NCBI GenBank assembly: GCA_002437115.1 | Contig: DJOD01000033.1 | Span: forward strand, 5,487-29,558 | Source: Prevotella sp. UBA6447 | GTDB taxonomy: Bacteria > Bacteroidota > Bacteroidia > Bacteroidales > Bacteroidaceae | Direction of reading: 5' to 3' | DNA: 24,072 nucleotides | Shown: positions 1-6,839 of the stretch, piece by piece | How the letters are laid out: each line of letters begins with the position of its first letter | How positions within the stretch are numbered: the stretch's first letter is position 1 | Position numbers and translations under genes: made by a program | Notes under the pieces: model-generated | The model's database searches: none | Told to the model about the DNA's origin: nothing | What the model saw: only the letters and a program-made list of their open reading frames with translations

Positions 1-9
1 ATTGCCTCT

Positions 10-60
10 ACGCTTGAATCGCGTCGCCCTCACGGTGTAGAGGTGACGCGATTCAAGCGT
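10..60. repeat. Perfect 16-bp inverted repeat with 19-nt spacer
   Basis: Positions 10-25 are exactly complementary to 45-60. A second pairing, 5-11 with 37-43 (CCTCTAC/GTAGAGG), overlaps the first arm, so the two folds exclude each other. No T-tract follows on either strand, so it is not a standard intrinsic terminator. It could be the 3' end structure of a gene to the left of the window, a REP-like element, or an attenuator. The sequence does not decide. Confidence 0.7.
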
Positions 61-67
61 GAAGGTG

Positions 68-90
68 ATGCTCTTCCAAAGGAAGAGCAT
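68..90. repeat. 10-bp perfect hairpin with 3-nt loop
   Basis: ATGCTCTTCC at 68-77 pairs with GGAAGAGCAT at 81-90 across an AAA loop. It lies 7 nt after the larger inverted repeat and just before the AT-rich tRNA promoter region. There is no U-run. Together the two hairpins may end transcription coming from the left, but that is inference. Confidence 0.7.
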
Positions 91-189
91 GGATGATTTA
101 CAAGTGCGCTATCCACATCGCTGAAATTTCGATTTTAATGAAAATCAAAAAAAATGGCCGATTTATTTTTTTATTTCAAATAAAGTCAT

Positions 190-197
190 TACCTTTG
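190..197 (+). promoter_or_regulatory. Bacteroidetes -7 box (TACCTTTG) for tRNA-Ser
   Basis: TACCTTTG matches the TAnnTTTG -7 consensus and ends 40 nt before the tRNA. The expected -33 position is a T-rich run (about 161-172) rather than a clear TTTG. Confidence 0.65.
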
Positions 198-237
198 CAC
201 TCGCTTTTCGACCAGAAGCCTATCCACAAGATAGTTT

Positions 238-325
238 GGAGAGATGGTAGAGTGGTCGATTACACCGGTCTTGAAAACCGGCGTACCGAGAGGTACCGGG
301 GGTTCGAATCCCTCTCTCTCCGCCA
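238..325 (+). tRNA. tRNA-Ser (UGA anticodon), CCA encoded
   Basis: The cloverleaf can be drawn by eye. The acceptor stem GGAGAGA (238-244) pairs with TCTCTCC (315-321), followed by discriminator G322 and encoded CCA 323-325. The anticodon stem CCGGT/ACCGG (265-269/277-281) encloses the loop CTTGAAA, with anticodon TGA at 272-274. A long variable arm (GTACC..GGTACC) marks a class II tRNA, and the T-loop TTCGAAT is present. It decodes UCA and related serine codons. A -7 promoter box lies upstream and a terminator directly downstream, so it is a single-gene unit. tRNA 3' ends are common integration sites, but no second copy of its 3' end was seen in the window. Confidence 0.97.
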
Positions 326-328
326 AAG

Positions 329-370
329 TCAGCGTAACGAGTTGTAAAAGCAACAAGTTACGCTGATTTT
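329..370 (+). terminator. Intrinsic terminator after tRNA-Ser
   Basis: TCAGCGTAAC (329-338) pairs with GTTACGCTGA (357-366). After a 2-by-2 internal mismatch, GTTG (341-344) pairs with CAAC (351-354), closing a 6-nt loop. The stem runs into TTTTCTTT. It starts 3 nt after the encoded CCA, as expected for a tRNA transcript end. Confidence 0.85.
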
Positions 371-657
371 CTTTATATACATCGGACGAATTACGGACGA
401 TTTCAGACAACATGTCGGATGAACATCTTTAGGCGCACTGAAGTAACTATTCAGCGGTAGTAAGAATGGGTCTGTTTATCATTGCAAGGCATGATAAGAC
501 GAAGAAACGCCCTAAACGAACATTGTGGGGCAAATCTGATTGGGAGAGGACTTGCGAAGAAGGTGGCAAGTTCTTTGGTTGGTAATTTTGCTACAAATTA
601 TACTTTTAGTTTATTTTGGAGCAGAATTTCTAACCAATAATTTATTTCCTTCTGATA
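371..657. other. AT-rich stretch without a convincing gene; weak 49-codon ORF
   Basis: An ATG at 491 opens a 49-codon frame ending at TAA 640 (product begins MIRRRNALNEH and ends SRISNQ). It has no recognisable family and no clear translation signal, and may be chance or a remnant. A 7-bp inverted repeat TTATCAT/ATGATAA (476-482/491-497) overlaps its start codon. A TAATTTTG box at 583-590 resembles a -7 element but has no gene suitably placed behind it. The base composition differs from the GC-rich core, which suggests acquired or decayed DNA next to the tRNA. Confidence 0.4.
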
Positions 658-692
658 AAAAATCCCAAGTCTGTAGTTGACTTGGGATTTTT
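658..692. terminator. Bidirectional hairpin terminator, 14-bp perfect stem
   Basis: Positions 658-671 (A5TCCCAAGTC) pair without mismatch with 679-692 (GACTTGGGAT5) around a 7-nt loop. A-runs on one arm and T-runs on the other let it act in both directions. It sits immediately past the 3' end of the minus-strand ATPase pseudogene (ends at 699), which it most likely serves. Confidence 0.85.
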
Positions 693-698
693 CAAATG

Positions 699-1467
699 TC
701 AATATTGTGGTAAAATAGATTCTTCTAATAAAAAAGGAATGACACCAACATACATTATGCCATCATCATCCGTCCATAATTTGGAGTTGCCATCAAGAAT
801 AACCATTTTCTTAAAAAAATCTCCAGAATTTTTTAGAGAAAATGTTTCTTGGTTCTTTTTCTCGACTGTATCTACATTCAATGCAGATTGGATGTAAATC
901 TTTTCACGTCCTGTATTGGCAATAAAATCGATTTCATATTGCGACTGTTTTTTCTTACCATCAATAACACGTGTTAGTTCGACAACTCCTACATCTACGC
1001 GATATCCTCTACGTATTAGTTCTACATAAATAAGGTTCTCCATTAAATGAGACTTTTCTTGTTGGCGGAAATTCAGTTTTGCATTTCGTAATCCCATATC
1101 AATGGAATAATACTTCTGAGTGTTGTCAAAGTATTTTTTCCTTTAATGTCATATCGTTTAGCACCCAAGAACAAATATGCATCTTCAAGATAATTGATAT
1201 AATTCTTGATAGTATGATCTGATGTCTTGCGCTTCATTATAGAACCGGCAGTGTTGGCCAAATTATGGGTATTGGTTAGCGAGCCTACTGCTGAATAAAG
1301 CGAATCAATAATCTTCAGCAAACGCCCTCTTTCTTCAGGTAGTCTTTATATAATGTTGATAACAGAAATGATTTGCCACAGCGTCTAATGCCAGTGATTA
1401 TTTTTACCTTTCCATTACAACGCTTATTTATCAAAGCTTCGATGTATTTATTTCTTTGGATAACCAT
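699..1467 (-). pseudogene. Broken AAA ATPase with DUF4143 C-terminal domain
   Basis: Three pieces in order on the minus strand rebuild one decayed gene. Piece 1 (ATG 1467 to TGA 1315, 50 aa) starts MVIQRNKYIEALI and contains the Walker A segment GIRRCGKSFLL. Piece 2 (about 1321 to 1140) carries a DUF4143 stretch (LYSAVGSLTNTHNLAN, YINYLEDAYLFLGAKRYDIKGK). Piece 3 (about 1140 to 699) continues the family pattern in another frame (IDMGLRN, LMENLIYVELIRRGY, YEIDFIA). Full-length members are roughly 400 aa, so Walker B and the rest of the ATPase domain (about 180 residues) are missing between pieces 1 and 2. Pieces 2 and 3 are joined by a frameshift at the T6 run at 1134-1139. Intact relatives are DNA-mobile-associated or cell-surface-of-unknown-role ATPases; function is not established. 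A good promoter is retained upstream. Confidence 0.85.
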
Positions 1468-1504
1468 ATATTACTCATATTACTGCAATTTAGGTCGTAC
1501 TATT

Positions 1505-1521
1505 CGACTGTTTTTGCAGTA
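1505..1521. repeat. CGACTGTTTTTGCAGTA repeat, copy 1, at the promoter start site
   Basis: This 17-bp sequence recurs exactly at 1644-1660, and its 13-bp core recurs inverted at 1621-1633. Each unit is a weak palindrome itself (ACTG...CAGT). Copy 1 begins one base after the -7 box, so it covers the predicted transcription start and could be an operator or a 5' leader hairpin. Confidence 0.75.
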
Positions 1522-1553
1522 CAAAGTTAAATAATTATATTTAACTAAGCAAA
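1522..1553 (-). promoter_or_regulatory. Bacteroidetes promoter for the ATPase pseudogene
   Basis: Read on the minus strand, TTTG (1553-1550), 20 nt of spacer, then TAACTTTG (1529-1522) match the -33/-7 consensus and spacing. Predicted transcription would start near 1515, about 48 nt before the ATG at 1467. The predicted start falls inside the TACTGCAAAAACAG repeat described next. Confidence 0.8.
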
Positions 1554-1620
1554 TTTTAGGCAATTTTATTGGCACTAATGAGTAGATTATCAAGACAAAA
1601 GGTATTTTGGTGGAACTCTA

Positions 1621-1660
1621 TACTGCAAAAACAACCGCATGTGCGACTGTTTTTGCAGTA
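1621..1660. repeat. Inverted pair of the TACTGCAAAAACA repeat (copies 2 and 3)
   Basis: TACTGCAAAAACA (1621-1633) is exactly complementary to TGTTTTTGCAGTA (1648-1660), with a 14-nt spacer. Copy 3 extends to the same 17 bp seen at 1505-1521. The cluster lies upstream of the ATPase pseudogene promoter and downstream of the remnant at 1677. It may be an operator array or the end of a small mobile unit. Confidence 0.75.
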
Positions 1661-1676
1661 GATATCATTTGAGTAA

Positions 1677-1800
1677 TCACTTCTTATTGAACTCCTGTAT
1701 CTCAGCAATCATATCCTTGACTTCCTTGTTTACTTTCAAGAAATTGGCATACAAGATGCGCTCTCTGGCTTCAATAGAAGAAAAACATCCTACAAATCCC
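1677..1800 (-). pseudogene. C-terminal remnant of an unidentified gene
   Basis: On the minus strand, the frame ending in TGA at 1679-1677 reads about 38 residues, from GFVGCFSS through REREILY-like sequence (actual: ARERILYANFLKVNKEV) to EIQEFNKK. It is rich in Lys and Glu, predicted helical, and looks like real protein composition. It has no plausible start: upstream the same frame runs into the end of the ROK gene. It is AT-richer than that gene. I read it as the tail of a gene whose front was lost when this junction formed. I do not recognise the family. Confidence 0.4.
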
Positions 1801-2770
1801 AGCCGATGGCGCTTGCGCCAAGCACAGCCGCCGAACTTCCATCGAGTCCGCTAAGCAGGAACTTGGCCTTGCCCTTGTATATTTTCAGCACGTTGTCGTC
1901 GTAGCTTTTCATGAGCGGCTTCATCAGCAGGTCGCCAGCCTTGGTGAGCCCTCCGAAGAACACGAAAGCTTCTGGAGAAGAGAAGGCAGCGAAGTTGGCG
2001 CACGCCTCGCCCAGCACTTCGCCAGTGAACTGGTAGATTTGCTGGGCCAGCGCGTCGCCCTTCGAGGCCGCAATCGACACGTCGAGCGACGTGATGTCTT
2101 CAGGATTGAGGTCACGAAGCAACGACGGCGTGTCGGTCGTGTCGAGTAGCTCGCGCGCGGTGCGCGCCACGCCCGTGGCTGAGCAATAGGTCTCCAGGCA
2201 TCCGTGTCGTCCGCATCCGCAGAGTCGTCCGTTCCCACGCCTGACGATGACGTGTCCCAGCTCACCCGCCATGCCATCGCTGCCGTAGACCACCTTGCCG
2301 TCTACGACAATACCCGAGCCCACACCCGTTCCAAGGGTGATCATGATGAAGTTTTTCATGCCGCGCGCCACACCATAGGTCATCTCGCCGATGGCTGCCG
2401 CGTTGGCATCGTTGGTCAGTCCGACGGGTATGCCGCCAAGGCGGTCGGAGAACATCTGCGCCAGGGGGACCGACCCATTGTGTGCCCAAGGCACGTTGGG
2501 CGCAAAGTCGATGCAACCCGTGTAGTAGTTGCCGTTGGGTGCGCCGATGCCCATGGCCTTGATGGTGCCGATGCCTCCTACCTGCTCAATGATGATGTGG
2601 AGCACGTCCATGGCCGCGTCCACAAAGTCGGACACGTTGTCGTAAGCCGTTGTCTTGATGGCCGTGGTGGCCTTGATTTCTCCACGTGCGTCAACGATGC
2701 CAAACACCGAGTTGGTGCCGCCTAAGTCGAGGCCGATGACGTATGGTTTCACTGTTTTCTGTTCGTCCAT
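1790..2770 (-). CDS. ROK-family sugar kinase (glucokinase-like)
   Basis: A 326-aa cytoplasmic kinase of the ROK family, which phosphorylates hexoses such as glucose or related sugars with ATP. Residues 15-20 (DLGGTN) form the first phosphate-binding loop, NDAN at 120-123 contains the catalytic Asp121, and LGTGVGSG at 146-153 is the second nucleotide-binding loop. ELGH at 170-173 plus CGCGRHGC at 184-191 give the expected zinc site (His173, Cys184, Cys186, Cys191). Length is normal for the family. I chose the ATG at 2770; a TTG nine bases upstream would add only three residues. A -7 box (2863-2870) lies about 95 nt upstream, so it can be transcribed apart from the exporter gene before it. Exact sugar is not decidable here; glucose is the common one. 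Confidence 0.92.
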   Translation of the reverse strand: MDEQKTVKPYVIGLDLGGTNSVFGIVDARGEIKATTAIKTTAYDNVSDFVDAAMDVLHIIIEQVGGIGTIKAMGIGAPNGNYYTGCIDFAPNVPWAHNGSVPLAQMFSDRLGGIPVGLTNDANAAAIGEMTYGVARGMKNFIMITLGTGVGSGIVVDGKVVYGSDGMAGELGHVIVRRGNGRLCGCGRHGCLETYCSATGVARTARELLDTTDTPSLLRDLNPEDITSLDVSIAASKGDALAQQIYQFTGEVLGEACANFAAFSSPEAFVFFGGLTKAGDLLMKPLMKSYDDNVLKIYKGKAKFLLSGLDGSSAAVLGASAIGWDL

Positions 2771-2862
2771 GATTGTCAAGTTAGTGTTTTAGGGTTCATG
2801 ATAGAGCGGCTGCGCCATGCCAAACTATCCGTCACGGCACACACCCACTCGCAACATCAAGG

Positions 2863-2870
2863 CAAAGATA
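2863..2870 (-). promoter_or_regulatory. -7 box (TATCTTTG) for the ROK kinase
   Basis: Minus-strand TATCTTTG matches TAnnTTTG. The predicted start near 2856 would leave an 86-nt leader. No clear -33 TTTG was seen at the expected spacing, so strength is uncertain. Confidence 0.6.
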
Positions 2871-2945
2871 ATGGAAAAAACTTGAACTCCCTACTCTTTT
2901 CTCGTAAAAAAGAATTTGTTTCGCAGATTTATTTGCTACTTCGTC

Positions 2946-4121
2946 TTATTCAAGAGGCGTTTGGCCGTTTCTCTCATACTTGCGGTGAAAGGAGAAAAGC
3001 AGTAGGAAGCCGATGACAACAAACGGAAAGCCCACCATCGCCGGCCAGGCATACCCCCACCCCCAGCTGATGGGCAGTCCGCCCAGGAAGGCTCCAGCCG
3101 CGTTGCCGAAGTTGAAGGCAATCTGTATGCAGCAGCCCCCCAACATCTCGCCCCCCTTGGAGTGCTCGATGATGAGCAACTGCTCGGGCGTGCCCATGCC
3201 GAAGAGGCAGCCGCAGCACACGAACATCAGCGCCAGGTGCACATAGCCATGGGCCACGGTGAGGAAGATGAGCAGCAGCGCCACGCCCGCCAGGGCCTGC
3301 AGCGTCGAGGCCGTGAGTCCCGCCTTGTACTTGTCCGACATCCAGCCACTGAGCAGGTTGCCGATGACCATGCCCAGTCCGGCGAAGGCCATGTAGAGCG
3401 GCAGCCACTGACCAGGCAGGCCGCCCTCGCCGACCAGTGCGGGCGAGATGTAGCTGTACCAGGCCAGGATGCCCCCGTTGCCAAACATCGTGGCCAGGAT
3501 AATGAGCCAAGGGTCGAGGTGTCGCAAGAAGCGAAACTGCCCCTTGTATCCCGTGTCAGGCAGCGGGTCGAGATTGGGGATGAAGCGCGCCACCAGCCCG
3601 AGCGCCACCAGGCTGCCCACAGCAATGACTGCAAAGGCCAGCCGCCATGACAGCTCGCCCGAGAGCAGCGTGGCCACGGGATTGCCCAGCAGGTTGGCAA
3701 ACGTCATGCCGGCGCACATGATCGACACCGCGCGCGTCTTGTGGCTCTCGTCGGCCAGGCGGTAGGCCACGATGGTGCCCACGCCATAGTAGGCCCCATG
3801 GGGCAGCCCACTGATGAAGCGCGCCGCCATGAGCCACCAGAAGCTCTGCGCCGTGACCGAGAGCATGGCACCGATGAAGACAAGCGACACCAAGCCCAGG
3901 ATGATATGCTTCGGCCGCATCTTGTGGAGGGCTATGAGAAACGTGGCACCCACACAGACTCCCAAGGCATAAACCGAAATGGCATGTCCTGCCTGCGGGA
4001 TGCTAATGCGCAAATCGCTGGCCAAGTCGGGAAGGATGCCCTCCATCACAAACTCAGCCATGCCCAACAAAAATGTTCCTACAGCCAGCACCAGCAGGCT
4101 GCCAATTCCTTTTACCATCAT
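2946..4121 (-). CDS. MFS transporter, AraJ/sugar-efflux type
   Basis: A 391-aa inner-membrane protein with about 12 hydrophobic segments, beginning MMVKGIGSLLVLAVGTFLLG. The N-terminal half has the pattern of the arabinose/sugar efflux and drug:H+ antiporter-1 group (GMAEFVMEGILPDLA; loop LHKMRPKHIIL; ARFISGLPHGAYYG). Members export sugars or small drugs by proton exchange; the substrate here is not known. The frame is open further upstream to 4166, but that extension would run through the -7 box at 4154-4161. The tandem ATGs at 4121 and 4118 are therefore the likely start. It is followed 175 nt later on the same strand by the ROK kinase. A functional link with that sugar kinase is plausible but not shown. 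Confidence 0.88.
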   Translation of the reverse strand: MMVKGIGSLLVLAVGTFLLGMAEFVMEGILPDLASDLRISIPQAGHAISVYALGVCVGATFLIALHKMRPKHIILGLVSLVFIGAMLSVTAQSFWWLMAARFISGLPHGAYYGVGTIVAYRLADESHKTRAVSIMCAGMTFANLLGNPVATLLSGELSWRLAFAVIAVGSLVALGLVARFIPNLDPLPDTGYKGQFRFLRHLDPWLIILATMFGNGGILAWYSYISPALVGEGGLPGQWLPLYMAFAGLGMVIGNLLSGWMSDKYKAGLTASTLQALAGVALLLIFLTVAHGYVHLALMFVCCGCLFGMGTPEQLLIIEHSKGGEMLGGCCIQIAFNFGNAAGAFLGGLPISWGWGYAWPAMVGFPFVVIGFLLLFSFHRKYERNGQTPLE

Positions 4122-4153
4122 CGAAGTGTAATTTGAAATCCTAAAAACACTTG

Positions 4154-4161
4154 CAAAGATA
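4154..4161 (-). promoter_or_regulatory. -7 box (TATCTTTG) for the MFS gene
   Basis: TATCTTTG on the minus strand, with predicted start near 4147 and a 26-nt leader to the ATG at 4121. Its position decides the start codon, because the longer reading frame would place the promoter inside the coding sequence. Confidence 0.7.
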
Positions 4162-4238
4162 CACATTTTGCGTTGCTTGGTCCCTGTGACGACTAAGAAA
4201 AAACGTCAACGAAACGCTACCATTCCAAATATTATGCT

Positions 4239-4246
4239 TATTTTTG
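4239..4246 (+). promoter_or_regulatory. -7 box (TATTTTTG) for glycerate kinase
   Basis: TATTTTTG fits TAnnTTTG. The predicted start near 4253 leaves a leader of about 38 nt before the ATG at 4291. It is divergent from the MFS promoter, with about 80 bp between the two -7 boxes, so both genes share one short control region. Confidence 0.6.
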
Positions 4247-4290
4247 TGGTGCCAAACCCGCAACAAGCATCGCGGGGCGGCCCAGAAATC

Positions 4291-5394
4291 ATGAAAATCC
4301 TACTTGCAATCGATTCGTTCAAGGGATGCCTCACCTCCACTGAGGCAGAAGCCGCAGCTGCACAAGGCCTTCAGGCAGTGAGCAAGGACATTCAAGTGGT
4401 GAGCGTGCCAGCGTCGGACGGCGGCGAAGGCATGGTTCACGCCTTTGTGGGCGCAACGGGCGGAAGGCTCATGAGTGCCCATGTCCACGACGCGTTGATG
4501 CGCCCCACGGAAGCCACCTACGGCCTAATGCCCGACGGCACCGCCGTGGTAGAGGTGGCCGAGGCCTGTGGCCTGTCCCGCTTAGCCCTCAGTGAGCGCA
4601 ACCCGCTACGCGCCACAAGCTACGGCGTGGGCGAGCTGCTGGCGAGCGCACTACGGCACGGCTGCCGCCGTTTCGTCGTCGGACTGGGCGGCACGGCCAC
4701 GAGCGACGCCGGCCTGGGCATGCTCCGCGCCCTGGTGGACCGGCTGGCACCTCACGGCACGCTCGACGACGCGCTGGCCGGCGAACTCGGCGACTGCTCG
4801 TTCACCCTGGCCTGCGATGTCACCAACCCGCTGTGTGGCTCACAAGGTGCCGCCGCCGTCTTCGCCCCACAGAAAGGTGCCACGCGACAGATGGTGGCAC
4901 AACTCGACGCGCGCGCCGCCCACTTTGCCCGCATCGCGGCTCGCCATTTCGGCCGCGACTGCTCTCAGCACCCTGGAGCCGGGGCAGCGGGCGGTTTAGG
5001 CTATGCCTTCATGCAGTGCCTGGGGGCGCGGGCCGAGTCGGGAGCGCGGCTGCTACTGCGCCTGGCCCACTTCGACACGAAACTTGAAGGAGCCCAAGCG
5101 GTCATCACGGGCGAAGGCAGTGCCGACAAACAAACGCTCATGGGCAAGTTTCCACAAGCTGTGCTCCAGGCCAGCCAGGCTCGTGGTGTGCCTGTGTGGC
5201 TGGTAGCCGGACATGTGGCCGATGCCGACAAGCTGAGGGAAGCGGGCTTCGCGCAGGTGACTTGCATCAACGCGCCCAGTATGCCCCTCGACGAAGCCCT
5301 GCGCCCCAACGTGGCCAAGGAAAGGCTTGCCAACACCGTGCGGCAGATGGCCAAAGAGCAACTTACTGGCCACACGGGTCAAAAATTGAAGTAG
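4291..5394 (+). CDS. Glycerate 2-kinase (GarK/GlxK family)
   Basis: A 367-aa cytoplasmic enzyme that phosphorylates D-glycerate with ATP to 2-phosphoglycerate. Family landmarks are MKILLAIDSFKG at the N-terminus, PASDGGEGM (40-48), GLGGTATSDAGLGML in the middle, and ITGEGSADKQTLMGK near the C-terminus. Length matches the family (about 370-380). The frame is open upstream to 4168, but the first 41 codons lack family similarity and contain the -7 box, so ATG 4291 is chosen. It stands directly before the pectin-degrading genes and has its own promoter. Glycerate can come from aldarate or serine breakdown. A link to sugar-acid catabolism fed by the neighbouring enzymes is possible but not proven. 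Confidence 0.93.
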   Translation: MKILLAIDSFKGCLTSTEAEAAAAQGLQAVSKDIQVVSVPASDGGEGMVHAFVGATGGRLMSAHVHDALMRPTEATYGLMPDGTAVVEVAEACGLSRLALSERNPLRATSYGVGELLASALRHGCRRFVVGLGGTATSDAGLGMLRALVDRLAPHGTLDDALAGELGDCSFTLACDVTNPLCGSQGAAAVFAPQKGATRQMVAQLDARAAHFARIAARHFGRDCSQHPGAGAAGGLGYAFMQCLGARAESGARLLLRLAHFDTKLEGAQAVITGEGSADKQTLMGKFPQAVLQASQARGVPVWLVAGHVADADKLREAGFAQVTCINAPSMPLDEALRPNVAKERLANTVRQMAKEQLTGHTGQKLK

Positions 5395-5434
5395 TAATAT
5401 CAAAATATCCTAGGCAAAAGCACGAAAAACACAG

Positions 5435-5442
5435 TAAATTTG
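5435..5442 (+). promoter_or_regulatory. -7 box (TAAATTTG) for the GH28 gene
   Basis: TAAATTTG fits TAnnTTTG, with predicted start near 5449 and a 34-nt leader. It would drive the GH28 gene and, with only 31 nt between them, the CE12 esterase gene behind it. No -33 TTTG is evident. Confidence 0.6.
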
Positions 5443-5482
5443 TCACGGAAACCATAATCTACTAAAACAAGACTCAGCAACA

Positions 5483-6808
5483 ATGACAAATAGAAGACTG
5501 CTCAGCCTATGTCTCATGCTATTGGCAACCGCCAACTTGGTGGTGGCCAAAAAGAAATCGGTTTGGCCCGACGGAACGGAGATGAGCTCTTGGTTTACAG
5601 ACACCCTTTCTGTCAACATGAGCCAGCTGGGACACCGCTACGTGGTGACCGACTATGGCGTGGTGGTCGACTCGACACGCGTACAGACACGCGCCCTGCA
5701 ACAGGTCATCGACCGCTGTGCCCACGAGGGCGGCGGCGTGGTGGTCATCCCGCAAGGAACCTTCCTCTCGGGCAGCCTCTACTTCCACCAGGGCACCCAC
5801 CTGCTCGTGGAGCGCGGCGGACGGCTCAAGGGGTCTGACCGCATCGAGGACTTCGACCTGCGCACCACGCGCATCGAGGGCGAGACCTGCACCTACTACA
5901 CGGGCCTCATCAATGCCGACGGCCTCAACGGCTTTGTCATCAGCGGCCCTGGCACCATCGATGGCAACGGCCACCACTACTGGCGGCAGTTCTGGTTGCG
6001 CCGCCAGTGGAACCCGCAGTGTACCAACAAAGATGAGCAAAGGCCACGCCTCGTCTACATCTCGCGGTCGAGCAATGTCACCGTGCAAGATGTGAACCTT
6101 GTGAACAGTCCGTTTTGGACAAACCACATCTACAAGAGCCACCACGTGCGCTACCTTCGCGCCCACATCTATTCGCCCACCGAGCGTCTGAAAGCCCCAT
6201 CGAGCGATGCCATCGACATCGACGCGTGCCACGACGTGCTGGTAAGCGGCTGCCACATGAGCGTCAACGACGATGCCGTGGCTCTGAAAGGCGGCAAGGG
6301 CACCTGGGCCGACCGCGACACCACCAATGGCCCCAACAGCAACATTCTCATCGAGCGCTGTCATTATGGCGTGGTGCACGGGTGCCTCACCTTGGGATCG
6401 GAGAGCCTCATGGACCACAACATCGTCTTGCGCGACTGCCACGCCGACAACGCCAACCGCGTGTTGTGGCTTAAGATGCGTCCCGACACGCCACAACATT
6501 ACGAGTTTGTGAGGGTGGAGAACATCACGGGGCGCACGCGCTCGTTTCTCGTCGTGAGGCCCTGGACACAGTTTTTCAAACCGGGCGAGCGCAAGGACAT
6601 GCCCCTCTCCACGTGTAACGACATCTGCATTTCCAACATCCGCATGGACTGCGCCAACTTCTTCGACGTGGGACTTTCGGACAAGTACCAACTCCACGAC
6701 TTCTCCTTCAGCCACATCGACATCAGCAACGGCAAAGGCTGCTTCGACCCCACCATTATCCCAGGTGCCAAGGTCACTGACGTGAAGGTAAACGGCAGTA
6801 ATTTATAA
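5483..6808 (+). CDS. Glycoside hydrolase family 28 (polygalacturonase-like), secreted
   Basis: A 441-aa protein with a signal peptide (hydrophobic 5-21, ending about VVA-K). It has a right-handed beta-helix pattern of short repeated strands. GH28 active-site features are recognisable in divergent form: NSPFWT at 208-213, SDAIDID (241-247) in place of NTDGID with Asp242 and Asp245, NDDAVALK with Asp263-Asp264, VHGCLTLGSES (298-308) in place of GHGxSIGS with His299, and VLWLKM (327-332) in place of the RIK motif. The family hydrolyses alpha-1,4-galacturonosyl bonds in homogalacturonan or galacturonosyl-rhamnose bonds in rhamnogalacturonan; some members are exo-acting or remove rhamnose. The downstream CE12, PL11 and GH2 genes favour rhamnogalacturonan as substrate (inference). 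Periplasmic or surface location is likely. Confidence 0.9.
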   Translation: MTNRRLLSLCLMLLATANLVVAKKKSVWPDGTEMSSWFTDTLSVNMSQLGHRYVVTDYGVVVDSTRVQTRALQQVIDRCAHEGGGVVVIPQGTFLSGSLYFHQGTHLLVERGGRLKGSDRIEDFDLRTTRIEGETCTYYTGLINADGLNGFVISGPGTIDGNGHHYWRQFWLRRQWNPQCTNKDEQRPRLVYISRSSNVTVQDVNLVNSPFWTNHIYKSHHVRYLRAHIYSPTERLKAPSSDAIDIDACHDVLVSGCHMSVNDDAVALKGGKGTWADRDTTNGPNSNILIERCHYGVVHGCLTLGSESLMDHNIVLRDCHADNANRVLWLKMRPDTPQHYEFVRVENITGRTRSFLVVRPWTQFFKPGERKDMPLSTCNDICISNIRMDCANFFDVGLSDKYQLHDFSFSHIDISNGKGCFDPTIIPGAKVTDVKVNGSNL

Positions 6809-6839
6809 AGTCAACCGACACACCAGCGAACATAAAGAC

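Noticed and set aside
189..413. 74-codon minus-strand frame across the tRNA
   Set aside because: Its product contains the well-known spurious translation of tRNA-Ser (GFEPPVPLGTPVFKTG); the tRNA explains the sequence.
1639..1854. 71-codon plus-strand frame over the ROK 3' end
   Set aside because: Its end is antisense to the ROK gene and its start sits in the repeat; the minus-strand reading is more protein-like.
4122..4166. N-terminal extension of the MFS transporter
   Set aside because: It would place the -7 promoter box inside the coding region and adds no membrane-protein similarity.
4168..4290. 41-residue extension of glycerate kinase
   Set aside because: Family similarity begins exactly at MKILLAIDSFKG, and the extension overlaps the promoter region.
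5519..6715. 398-codon frame antisense to the GH28 gene
   Set aside because: It lies entirely opposite a gene with clear family motifs. The product is Val/Ala/His-rich without domains, a by-product of GC-rich codon use.
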